Shown: positions 7,366 to 15,793 of the stretch, piece by piece
Position numbering within the stretch: the stretch's first letter is position 1
How the letters are laid out: every line of letters begins with the position of its first letter
Assembly: GCA_947564305.1 (NCBI GenBank)
Contig: CANOBT010000014.1
Coordinates: forward strand, 1-64,000
DNA: 64,000 nt
Direction: 5' to 3'
DNA from: an uncultured Lachnospiraceae bacterium
GTDB lineage: Bacteria > Bacillota_A > Clostridia > Lachnospirales > Lachnospiraceae
Program-made: the position numbers and the translations under genes
Notes under the pieces: generated by a model
Database searches by the model: none
The model's input: the letters and a program-made list of their open reading frames with translations, nothing else
Told to the model about the DNA's origin: nothing

Positions 7366-8724
7366 ATGCATTTAAATACCGTGTATAAAACAATTCATCA
7401 ATATAGCAGTATTCCTGTTTCACAGGAAAATATGAACAAGATGCAGGAAATTGCAGCCGATTACAGCAGGGTAAAAAATTATGTTTACCAACGCTATGAG
7501 GGGATTGGCGGACTTACAAAAATTTATCCGGGCTATACCGTGCAGAATGAGATGACTGAGAGCGGGCTTCGCGCACAGCTTGGGCTTCCCTCCGTATATT
7601 TTTATCTTGCTGTTTTTGATGCGTTGGGGGATATCAAGACCCAATGGGCAAAGGTAAAAAGCAGTGTATTGGATGCAATCAAAGCTAATGAGGATTTCAC
7701 ACCGGAAGACAGACACTATCTCAGATTTGTCCTTAAGGTCAGCGGATGCTTTGAAAATATTCTCACGGGGCGTGAACCGGATATTCCAAAAGAAATGCAG
7801 GAAATGTATCAAGACGTAGTTTCTGCAGTAGATTCTGAAAAACTAAACCGATACCTCTGCAGGAAGGTCAGAAGAAAGCTGAAAAAACTCCGTACCGATA
7901 AAGCCGCCGGGTTTGCAATTGCTGAACGCGCATACCGATATGGAAAAGACAAAGATACATATGGAATTTATATTTCAACAAAGGAGAAGCGTAAACGAAT
8001 TTTTGTGCCTTTGACGGATGAGAATCAGTATAAAAAACAGCTTTATATTAAACTGAAACCAGAGGAAAGCCGGATAGAGATTTCTGTTCCGATGGAAGTA
8101 GAGGTTCGGCATCATGCCGACTATCAAAGTGAAGTGGGGCTGGCACTGGGAATGTGGAAAATGTTTGTTACAGACACTGGAAACATCTATGGAGAAGATT
8201 TAGGGACAATCCATATGGAACTTATTGATTTTATAAGGAAAGGCAGCAGCACATATCGCAGGGAGAAACACAATAATCCTGGAAGGCAGAAATACAGGAA
8301 GGCAAAAGCGCGGCTTGACGCAAAACTCCAGGCATATGTAAATCAGGAGATTAACCGGATGTTGCAAACAGAAAAGCCGAAAGCTATATACGTCCCGAAA
8401 CTGCCGCGTTCTTCAAAAGCCGGGGTCAACCGGAAAATTAATTATTCCGTCAGTGTATGGAAAAGAGGATTTGTCAGGCAGCGTCTGGAACAAAAATGCA
8501 AAGAAAACTCAGTCCAATTCATCGAAGTTATTGGAAAAGATATTAGTATAGAATGCAGTGAGTGTGGACGGACGGGCGGTTATGTAAAAGATAGTTTTCA
8601 TTGCAGTCATTGTGGTTATGAAACAGATAAAAAAATAAATGCGGCAAGAAATGCAATCAAAAGAGGGATGGCAGGCGAGCAGGTTATCAGGACAGTCTTC
8701 CCATCAGATAAAGAAAGATCATAA
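7366..8724 (+). CDS. TnpB-family protein, predicted nuclease-dead (TldR-like)
   Basis: The 452-residue protein has the TnpB layout: an N-terminal WED/REC-like helical region, a RuvC core, and a C4 zinc ribbon (C397, C400, C413, C416). The RuvC-I motif, usually G-x-D-x-G, reads GLALGMWKMFVTDTG, so the catalytic Asp is Ala (about residue 260). The RuvC-II motif, usually V-x-E-x-L, reads IYVPKLPR and lacks the Glu. The RuvC-III Asp (about 421, TDKKINAARN) remains. Known nuclease-dead TnpB relatives (TldRs) act as RNA-guided repressors. The ATG at 7366 fits the AGAGG site best. No TnpA transposase is adjacent. Alternatively this could simply be a decayed transposon protein, but the frame is intact. 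Confidence 0.8.
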   Translation: MHLNTVYKTIHQYSSIPVSQENMNKMQEIAADYSRVKNYVYQRYEGIGGLTKIYPGYTVQNEMTESGLRAQLGLPSVYFYLAVFDALGDIKTQWAKVKSSVLDAIKANEDFTPEDRHYLRFVLKVSGCFENILTGREPDIPKEMQEMYQDVVSAVDSEKLNRYLCRKVRRKLKKLRTDKAAGFAIAERAYRYGKDKDTYGIYISTKEKRKRIFVPLTDENQYKKQLYIKLKPEESRIEISVPMEVEVRHHADYQSEVGLALGMWKMFVTDTGNIYGEDLGTIHMELIDFIRKGSSTYRREKHNNPGRQKYRKAKARLDAKLQAYVNQEINRMLQTEKPKAIYVPKLPRSSKAGVNRKINYSVSVWKRGFVRQRLEQKCKENSVQFIEVIGKDISIECSECGRTGGYVKDSFHCSHCGYETDKKINAARNAIKRGMAGEQVIRTVFPSDKERS

Positions 8725-8739
8725 TAGAATATTTTGCAG

Positions 8740-8997
8740 ATGAATATCGGCGATGAGCCGGTATTTTACCAGGAGCAGCAGCCTATTGAGAAATCAGTAT
8801 GCAGCAGCCGGAAATGGACTGCGGAATCTTCCGTGATATAAAAACAAAGAACGGCATTAGAATAGCGGTAACGTAAATTGGGTATGCCAGGACCTTCGGA
8901 ACACAAGAGCTTGTAAAAGTTTGTGACGTACGAGGGAGCGAAGCCATGGTTTTGCCATGACATTACTTGAAGAAGTAACCAATATGCCCTATTTAAC
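8740..8997 (+). ncRNA. candidate guide RNA (omega/reRNA-like) region downstream of the TnpB homologue
   Basis: This is a non-coding stretch with several small hairpins: CGGC/GCCG near 8752, GGTA/TACC near 8760, CATGG/CCATG (8945-8959), and TTACTT-GAAG-AAGTAA (8963-8978). TnpB guide RNAs are transcribed from exactly this position, running from the 3' end of the gene into the right flank with the guide last. The guide boundary cannot be fixed here; bases after about 8997 are one candidate. It may also serve as the 5' leader of the glycan operon. The remainder up to 9096 holds no gene I can support and no convincing promoter. Confidence 0.4.
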
Positions 8998-9096
8998 ATT
9001 TGAAAGCAGGGGGCAGATTTAGTTGTAAAAAGATTACCGGGAGAAGTCAGAATATCTAGTTATTTGCAGGATGGACTCTCGGTTAAGGAGAATAGT

Positions 9097-9813
9097 ATGA
9101 CGACAGCGCTTATATTTGCAGGAGGAACCGGAAAAAGAATGAACTCCCGTTCCAGACCGAAACAGTTTCTGGAAATGCACGGGAAACCTATTATTATATA
9201 TACATTGGAGCATTTTGAATATCATGAGGAAATAGACAGCATTGTAATTGTATGTATCAAAGAATGGATAGGAGAATTGGAAAGTCTGTTAAAGCGGTTT
9301 GGCATATCGAAAGTAAAAATGATTGTTCCGGGCGGGGCGACCGGACATGATTCTATCTACTGCGGGCTGCTTGCTATGAAAAAGTTTTGCGGGAATGACG
9401 ATATCGTATTGATTCATGACGGGGTACGTCCTTTTATAACAGAAGAACTGATTACGGAAAATATTAGAGCGGTGGAAACATTTGGCAGCACTATCACATC
9501 TGAGACAGCAAGGGAGAGTGTGGTTCGCAGCATAGACGGGGAAGAAGTCTGCGATGTACCGCCGAGAAGTCAGATGTATATGGCAAAAGCACCGCAGTCA
9601 TTTCGGTTTGGCAGGATATTACCTTTATATGAGAAGGCAAATAAGGATGGGATAAAAAGTATTGATTCATCGCATCTATGCAGTATTTATCATGAACCGA
9701 TGCATCTGATACTGAGTACGAAAAATAATATGAAGATTACGGAACCGGCAGATTTTTATATTTTCCGCGCATTATATGAGGCGTTGGAAAGCCAGCAGAT
9801 TTATGGATTTTAG
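9097..9813 (+). CDS. IspD/TarI-family cytidylyltransferase
   Basis: The 238-residue protein has the nucleotide-binding loop FAGGTGKRMNSRSRPKQF near its N terminus and the motifs HDGVRPF and TEPADF. These are typical of the family that makes CDP-methylerythritol (IspD) or CDP-ribitol (TarI). The next gene encodes a CDP-polyol phosphotransferase-like protein and begins 11 bases after this stop. That makes synthesis of a CDP-polyol for surface polymer assembly more likely than isoprenoid synthesis. No TarJ-type reductase is present. I start it at the ATG at 9097 behind AAGGAG rather than at an upstream in-frame codon. It is the first gene of the long glycan cluster. Confidence 0.8.
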   Translation: MTTALIFAGGTGKRMNSRSRPKQFLEMHGKPIIIYTLEHFEYHEEIDSIVIVCIKEWIGELESLLKRFGISKVKMIVPGGATGHDSIYCGLLAMKKFCGNDDIVLIHDGVRPFITEELITENIRAVETFGSTITSETARESVVRSIDGEEVCDVPPRSQMYMAKAPQSFRFGRILPLYEKANKDGIKSIDSSHLCSIYHEPMHLILSTKNNMKITEPADFYIFRALYEALESQQIYGF

Positions 9814-9823
9814 GAGAGGTTGG

Positions 9824-11161
9824 ATGAAGTATAAGAAAAAAGAATTACTGAAAATGTTAAATACTTTAGTCCAGGCAAACCAGACCATAGGGAATGCAGA
9901 CCAACGTCAGCTGTCAATGGCAGGAGAAGCGTTTGAGCAGTGCCAGACCGCGGCAATTGAGATAGGGACATATCTGGAAACATGCGGGGATACTGCCGCG
10001 GAAATTGTGAATATTTTAGAGGACTACTGTGAGAATCTCTATCAGCAGAGTATCCAGACTAACCGTCCGGACATATGCAGGAAAATATCTAAGAAGATTC
10101 AAAAACAGCTTTCCCAGGTTATCAATATGGTCAGATATAAACTTCCGGAGGATAGAAAGGAAGTAATCTTCCTTCCGTATAAAGCATCTATGTGGGATTC
10201 TCTGGAAAGTGTATGGATGGCGGCCAGAGATGATAAAAACTGTGATGCGTATGTAATCCCGATTCCATATTTCGAGAGAAATCCAGATGGAAGTTTTGGG
10301 CAGATGCATTATGAGGGAGAAGAATATCCGGATTATGTACCAGTTACAGACTGGCAGCTTTATTCCATCCCGGAACACAAACCGGATGTTATTTATATTC
10401 ATAATCCTTATGATGATTATAACTATGTAACAAGTGTGCATCCTATGTTTTATGCAAGAGAGTTAAAAAAATATACGGATATGCTTGTCTACATCCCTTA
10501 CTTCGTCGGAATCAATAATTCAGTAGAAGAACATTTTTGTGTTGTACCGGGCACGATTTATGCAGACAAAGTAATCGTAGAGTCAGAAGAAGTCCGGAAA
10601 ATATATATCAGGGAATTCAGAAAATATGAAAAAGAAAACAATTGCAAAGGTAAATTTGGCAATCTGGAAAAAAAGTTTCTGGCGTTAGGGTCGCCTAAAT
10701 TTGACAGAGTGAGAAGCATTAAAAGAGAAGATATTAAAATCTCAGAGGAATGGCAGCAGCTGCTCATCAAAGAAAACGGGGTAAGGAAGAAAGTTGTTTT
10801 ATATAATACGACTGTTGCATCTATGTTAAAGTATGGCGAAATGTCTTTGGACAAGATAGATGATGTTCTGGAAATATTCCAGAAGAATTCGGAAATCGTA
10901 TTGCTCTGGCGTCCGCATCCGCTGCTGCTCTCAACTTTAAGCTCTATGAGGCCGGAATTGTACCAGAGATTATATCGGATTATAGAGGATTACAAAAGAG
11001 AAGGATGGGGAATTTATGATGATACGGCGGACATTGAACGGGCTATTGCATTGTCAGATGCCTATTATGGGGACTGGAGCAGTGTCGTTACCTTATATCA
11101 GGCAGCAGGAAAACCAATCATGATTCGTGAATATGAAAAAGGAAATGAAGAAAATGTATGA
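9824..11161 (+). CDS. CDP-glycerol/polyol glycerophosphotransferase-like protein
   Basis: The 445-residue soluble protein has an N-terminal helical region. A GT-B-like domain follows with LGSPKFDR, LLWRPHPLLLS and YYGDWSSVVTLYQAAGKP, the motif set of the teichoic-acid polymerase family (TagF/TarL-like). Such enzymes transfer a polyol-phosphate from a CDP donor to a cell-wall glycan on the cytoplasmic side. It follows the cytidylyltransferase that probably makes its donor. The start at 9824 has AGGAGAGG at ideal spacing, and the 3' end overlaps the glf start by 8 bases. Confidence 0.75.
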   Translation: MKYKKKELLKMLNTLVQANQTIGNADQRQLSMAGEAFEQCQTAAIEIGTYLETCGDTAAEIVNILEDYCENLYQQSIQTNRPDICRKISKKIQKQLSQVINMVRYKLPEDRKEVIFLPYKASMWDSLESVWMAARDDKNCDAYVIPIPYFERNPDGSFGQMHYEGEEYPDYVPVTDWQLYSIPEHKPDVIYIHNPYDDYNYVTSVHPMFYARELKKYTDMLVYIPYFVGINNSVEEHFCVVPGTIYADKVIVESEEVRKIYIREFRKYEKENNCKGKFGNLEKKFLALGSPKFDRVRSIKREDIKISEEWQQLLIKENGVRKKVVLYNTTVASMLKYGEMSLDKIDDVLEIFQKNSEIVLLWRPHPLLLSTLSSMRPELYQRLYRIIEDYKREGWGIYDDTADIERAIALSDAYYGDWSSVVTLYQAAGKPIMIREYEKGNEENV

Positions 11162-12257
11162 TTATCTTATCGTAGGCGCCGGACTTGCTGGAGCTGTTTT
11201 TGCCAGATACATGACAGATAAAGGAAAAAAATGCCTTGTCCTTGAAAGAAGGAATCATATTGCAGGAAATATTTACAGCGAGCGGATGGAAGGAATCGAA
11301 GTGCATCGATACGGTCCTCATATTTTTCATACAGATAATGAACAAGTCTGGAATTTTGTGAACCGGTTTGCTTCGTTCAATCATTTCGTATACTCTCCGG
11401 TGGCAAACTATAAAGGAGAGCTGTATAACCTTCCTTTTAATATGAATACGTTCCATGCTTTGTGGGGTGTGAATACACCAGATGAGGCAAGAGAGGTCAT
11501 TGAACGACAGAAAAGAGAAAGCGGTATTCTAAATCCGGAAAATCTGGAAGAGCAGGCAATCATGCTTGCAGGCCGGGATATTTACGAAAAATTGGTCAAG
11601 GGATATACCGAAAAGCAGTGGGGGAAGTCCTGTGGGGAACTGCCGGCATTTATTATCAACAGACTGCCGCTTCGATTTACATATGACAACAATTATTTTA
11701 ATCATCCCTATCAGGGGATTCCAATCGGCGGCTATACCAGAATGGTAAAAAAAATGTTAGAAGGTATTGAAATCCGCCTGCAGACCGATTATCTGGCAGG
11801 CAGGACGGAATATGAGAAGATGGCCCGAAAGCTTATTTATACAGGGCCTATTGATGAATATTTTAACTATTGCTTTGGGGAACTGGAATATAGGAGCCTC
11901 CGGTTTGAAACAGAAACAATAGATACCGGAAATTATCAGGGAATTGCGGGGATGAATTATACGGACAGGGAAACGCCGTATACACGGATTATTGAACATA
12001 AGCACTTTGAGTTTGGCGCGGGGAATCCGAAGAAGACAGTTATTACCAGGGAATATCCTGTGCTCTGGAAAAAAGGAGATGAGCCTTATTATCCGGTCAA
12101 TGACCAGAGGAATACGGAACTATATGAGAAATACAGGAAAGAAAGTTTGAAGGATGAGCATGTGGTCTTTGCAGGAAGACTGGGAACTTATCGATATTAC
12201 GATATGGACAAAGTCATTGCGGATACACTGGAACTGGCAGAAAGAATGTTAGAGTAA
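11154..12257 (+). CDS. glf: UDP-galactopyranose mutase
   Basis: The 367-residue flavoprotein interconverts UDP-galactopyranose and UDP-galactofuranose. It has an N-terminal FAD-binding dinucleotide fold (DYLIVGAGLAGAVFA), the conserved RYGPHIFHT and the GYTEKQWG block, all diagnostic for Glf. Length is normal for bacterial enzymes. The start at 11154 was chosen because GGA at about 11142-11145 is then 8-9 bases upstream. It is translationally coupled to the preceding transferase gene. It implies that the polymer contains Galf. Confidence 0.95.
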   Translation: MYDYLIVGAGLAGAVFARYMTDKGKKCLVLERRNHIAGNIYSERMEGIEVHRYGPHIFHTDNEQVWNFVNRFASFNHFVYSPVANYKGELYNLPFNMNTFHALWGVNTPDEAREVIERQKRESGILNPENLEEQAIMLAGRDIYEKLVKGYTEKQWGKSCGELPAFIINRLPLRFTYDNNYFNHPYQGIPIGGYTRMVKKMLEGIEIRLQTDYLAGRTEYEKMARKLIYTGPIDEYFNYCFGELEYRSLRFETETIDTGNYQGIAGMNYTDRETPYTRIIEHKHFEFGAGNPKKTVITREYPVLWKKGDEPYYPVNDQRNTELYEKYRKESLKDEHVVFAGRLGTYRYYDMDKVIADTLELAERMLE

Positions 12258-12308
12258 AACAAGTCAGACAGATGTTCTGTATTTCATTACAAGCAGGGAG
12301 TGAATGGT

Positions 12309-13280
12309 ATGATACTGATTGTGGGAGGCGCCGGATATATCGGAAGCCATATAAACAAAATGCTTTGTACACGGGGAGCTGAGACGGTTGTATTTGACAA
12401 TTTGATATACGGCCATAAAGAAGCCGTGACCCATGGAATCCTGGAAATCGGAGACTTGTCAGACTCTGAAAGACTGGATGAGATATTTGAGAAATATGAG
12501 ATTGAATCGGTGTTTCATTTTGCAGCATATGCCTATGTAGGAGAATCCGTAAGTGACCCGGGAAAATATTATAACAATAATGTGGCAAATACCCTGCATC
12601 TTCTGGATGCGATGCGTAAGAATCATGTAAAATATATCGTATTTTCTTCCACCTGTGCTACCTATGGTGTGCCAATATCTATCCCGATTGTGGAAGAGAT
12701 GGAGCAGAAACCTATCAATCCCTACGGTGCATCCAAGCTGATGGTTGAAAGGATATTAAGTGATTACCAGAAGGCATATGGAATCAATTATTGCTGTCTT
12801 CGATATTTTAATGCGGCGGGTGCGGATCCTGAAGGTCAGATTGGGGAAAGCCATACACCGGAGACACACCTGATTCCTCTGATTTTGGCAGCTGCATCGG
12901 GTGACAGGGAAAATATCATGGTGTTTGGGACGGATTATCCGACAGAAGACGGAAGCTGTGTCCGGGACTACATTCATGTGGCAGATTTGGCAGATGCACA
13001 TATCAAGGCTATGGACTATCTGAAGAATGGTGGAGAAAGTACCTGCTTTAATCTGGGAAATGGTATTGGAAATTCTGTACTAGAAGTGATAGAAGCAGCA
13101 AAGGAAGTGACAGGCAGAGAGATTCCTGTAGAAATCAGAGAAAGACGTCCCGGCGATCCGCCCGTTTTGGTAGGAAGCGCCGAGAAAGCGAAAAAGGAAC
13201 TTGGATGGAATCCGCAGTATGGAGACATCAAGACAATCCTTAACCATGCCTGGAACTGGTACTGCAATAAGAAATATTAG
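12309..13280 (+). CDS. galE: GalE-like UDP-hexose/pentose 4-epimerase
   Basis: The 323-residue short-chain dehydrogenase has NAD-binding GGAGYIGSH, a catalytic Ser/Thr region FSSTCATYG, YGASK (Y-x3-K) and RYFNAAGA. It would interconvert UDP-Glc and UDP-Gal and so supply Glf. A second galE lies at 46254. Because the cluster also makes UDP-xylose, this copy could instead be a UDP-xylose 4-epimerase (giving UDP-arabinose); sequence alone does not decide. The start at 12309 is 9 bases after AGGGAG. Confidence 0.85.
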   Translation: MILIVGGAGYIGSHINKMLCTRGAETVVFDNLIYGHKEAVTHGILEIGDLSDSERLDEIFEKYEIESVFHFAAYAYVGESVSDPGKYYNNNVANTLHLLDAMRKNHVKYIVFSSTCATYGVPISIPIVEEMEQKPINPYGASKLMVERILSDYQKAYGINYCCLRYFNAAGADPEGQIGESHTPETHLIPLILAAASGDRENIMVFGTDYPTEDGSCVRDYIHVADLADAHIKAMDYLKNGGESTCFNLGNGIGNSVLEVIEAAKEVTGREIPVEIRERRPGDPPVLVGSAEKAKKELGWNPQYGDIKTILNHAWNWYCNKKY

Positions 13281-13288
13281 AGGAAATG

Positions 13289-14395
13289 ATGGAATATCAG
13301 GAATTAGAGAAAAATTTACATCAATATCCATTAGTTTATCTCTATGGAGCCGGTGTTGTGGCTTATGGGGCATACAAGGCAGTCCAGGAACTCTTTGATA
13401 TTACGGTCCAGGGATTCCTTGTGACAGATCGGGGCGGACAGCCAGACAAGATAGAAGGGATTGCCGTACATTCGTTAAAAGAAATAGAGGCAGAGAATTC
13501 CAGGATATTTATCCTGATTGCAACTCCGGAGGAGTATCACAGTAGTATAGAACAAACCTTGGAGGCGGCCCGTTTTTTTCATCATATGAGACTGGATTCC
13601 CATATGGAATATCTGCTGATGGGAAATTACCTGAAAAAAATCAGGAACCTGAAATTGATAGAGGATTTAGACAGTTATTTGACAGGTGGTATTATTCAGA
13701 AAAATTGTGATTCTGTGGGTGTATATATGGCTGTGAGTCATAAAGACAGACCGCTTGATAAACAATATGATGAAAAAGCATGGGTAAAAAAAGTACAGGC
13801 AGGGGCTGCCCTGACACAAGACAAACTCTGCGGGATAACAGATGATGGTTTTAATGGCAGCCTGTCGATGGAAAATGAACTGTATGGCGAACTGACGGTG
13901 ACCAACTATGTGTGGAAACACAGTAAATACAGTATTACCGGGCTGTTCCATTACCGAAGGATACTCAAGGTCAGTGAAGCGCAGATATCCTTGTTAGACA
14001 AAGGCCTGGCAGATGTGATTCTGCCGCTGCCGTTTGTATGCTGCCCGGACGCTTCCGGTCAGTATGGCAGGTATCTTTTGAAGCAGGATATAGACATCAT
14101 GAGGAAGGTCCTGCAGGAACAGGAGAGGGAACATTTTAGAGAAATACAGAAAATCCTGAGTATGCCATATCTATATAACTACAATATGCTGATTGCCAGA
14201 AAAGAAGTATTTGAGGATTATTGTGCATGGATGTTTCCGATTTTAAAAGAGGTTGCATGCCGATGTGAGAAAGAAAGAAGAAACCGGATGCCGAGATATA
14301 TCGGCAGAATCGGCGAAGTACTGACATCCATTTATTTTATGAGGAATGTAAAGGGATGGAAGATTGTCCATGCTGAGAAGGTGTGGAGGGTTTAG
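13289..14395 (+). CDS. DUF4422 glycosyltransferase with N-terminal Rossmann-like module
   Basis: The 368-residue protein carries at residues 12-100 a Rossmann-like module beginning LVYLYGAGVVAYGAY. This is followed by a DUF4422 domain with VQAGAALT, YGELTVTNYVWKH and the signature GLFHYRR. DUF4422 proteins are predicted glycosyltransferases (often annotated as exopolysaccharide or LPS transferases). No membrane segment is present. ATG codons at 13286 and 13289 are both possible; the second is better spaced from AGAGGA. Acceptor and donor are unknown. Confidence 0.8.
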   Translation: MEYQELEKNLHQYPLVYLYGAGVVAYGAYKAVQELFDITVQGFLVTDRGGQPDKIEGIAVHSLKEIEAENSRIFILIATPEEYHSSIEQTLEAARFFHHMRLDSHMEYLLMGNYLKKIRNLKLIEDLDSYLTGGIIQKNCDSVGVYMAVSHKDRPLDKQYDEKAWVKKVQAGAALTQDKLCGITDDGFNGSLSMENELYGELTVTNYVWKHSKYSITGLFHYRRILKVSEAQISLLDKGLADVILPLPFVCCPDASGQYGRYLLKQDIDIMRKVLQEQEREHFREIQKILSMPYLYNYNMLIARKEVFEDYCAWMFPILKEVACRCEKERRNRMPRYIGRIGEVLTSIYFMRNVKGWKIVHAEKVWRV

Positions 14396-14410
14396 GGGGA
14401 TGTTGGAATC

Positions 14411-15760
14411 ATGGTTGGAGAGGATACACTGGAGAAGGCACTGGAAGCAGAAGAATTGATTATATATGGGGCGCATCTGGTGGCTTTGGAGTGTGCCAGA
14501 TGGCTCATAAAAAATGGAAAAAGGAATAAGTTAAGAGGGTTTGCAGTAACAGATATTGTTGGAAATCCCAGAAATCTTGCTGGATTTCCTGTTAAGAAAA
14601 TTGAAGAGTATCAAAGTAGGAGCCAGTCTTTAACCGTTATCATAGCAACTCCGGAAAAATATCATGATGAAATAGAATGTTATCTAAAAGGAAAAGGTTT
14701 TTATCCTGTTTTTAAGGCGGGGTTGGAATGTATGTCAAGGATAAAAGGGAGATATCTGGTTGGCAGACAGAGAAGTTATCCGTATCTGCCGTTTATCCTG
14801 GAAGAGAATGACTATGATCCAAGCTGGTTGGATATGGTCGAGAAGAATTCCGTTTTTTCGGAGGCAGATGCCAGGGCAGGAAAAAATCTCCATTGCAAGT
14901 TTCCGGCTCTCTTTTATCTGGAGGAAGAAACAGTTTTTGAAAAAGCAGCCTATATCAGCTTATCTGCGGATTACGAGAAAATATGCGGGTGCTATAGAGA
15001 TTTGCATGCACAGCCAGTTTTTGATATACAAAAAGTAGATATAGAGGAGTTATGCAGGATTCTTAACATTTATATGGTCTGTAGTAAAGGGGATAGTATT
15101 AAAACGGCTCCAGGACAGAATAAACCATGGATATATCCTATACAGGCCGGGAGCGCGTTGGCGGATCAGGTATATGAAAAGTTATCTGATGATACAGGAG
15201 ACAGTATTTCAGACAAGAACCGTTTATTTGCCGAGATGACAGGGGCATATTGGGTCTGGAAAAACAGGACGTGCTCGAAGTATAAGGGAATATGCCATTA
15301 TCGGAGACATTTTATTATCTCAGAAGAAGAAATTTTGTCTTTAGACAGAAATGGAACAGATGTAATATTGACTACTCCAAGATATGTTCCCGGTGGAATC
15401 AGGAGTATGTTTCTTGCGGAAACGCCTGTGAATGAGCAAGTGTATGAAACGCTGCTTGATTCAATATCTGAATTGAGCCCGGAAGACAGAGAGGCATTTG
15501 AATGCTATATGGACAGATGTTTCTATTATCCCAATAATATGGTCGCAGCCAGAAATGAGATATATGACAGCTATTGTTCCTGGGTATTTCCAATTTTATT
15601 CCGAATGGAAGAAATTGATGCGGAAACAGGATATAAGAATTTAGAGGACAGGCATATAGCCTATGCGGCAGAGCTGCTGACATCATACTATTTCGTGAAA
15701 AATAAGGATAAATACTGCATTACAGTAACAGATTATCAGTTTTTATCCTTAAAAGAATAA
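14411..15760 (+). CDS. DUF4422 glycosyltransferase with N-terminal Rossmann-like module
   Basis: The 449-residue protein begins with the recurring module (IIYGAHLVALECA, about residues 15-110, ending in the TVIIATPEKYH strand). A linker follows, and then a DUF4422 domain (YPIQAGSAL, EMTGAYWVWKN, GICHYRRHF). It is a paralogue of its upstream neighbour but longer, with an extra middle segment of about 90 residues of unknown role. It is predicted to be a cytoplasmic glycosyltransferase. The gene lies only 15 bases downstream of the previous one, so they are co-transcribed. Confidence 0.8.
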   Translation: MVGEDTLEKALEAEELIIYGAHLVALECARWLIKNGKRNKLRGFAVTDIVGNPRNLAGFPVKKIEEYQSRSQSLTVIIATPEKYHDEIECYLKGKGFYPVFKAGLECMSRIKGRYLVGRQRSYPYLPFILEENDYDPSWLDMVEKNSVFSEADARAGKNLHCKFPALFYLEEETVFEKAAYISLSADYEKICGCYRDLHAQPVFDIQKVDIEELCRILNIYMVCSKGDSIKTAPGQNKPWIYPIQAGSALADQVYEKLSDDTGDSISDKNRLFAEMTGAYWVWKNRTCSKYKGICHYRRHFIISEEEILSLDRNGTDVILTTPRYVPGGIRSMFLAETPVNEQVYETLLDSISELSPEDREAFECYMDRCFYYPNNMVAARNEIYDSYCSWVFPILFRMEEIDAETGYKNLEDRHIAYAAELLTSYYFVKNKDKYCITVTDYQFLSLKE

Positions 15761-15793
15761 ATATTATTTTATTGCAGCAGGAGGAAAAATATT

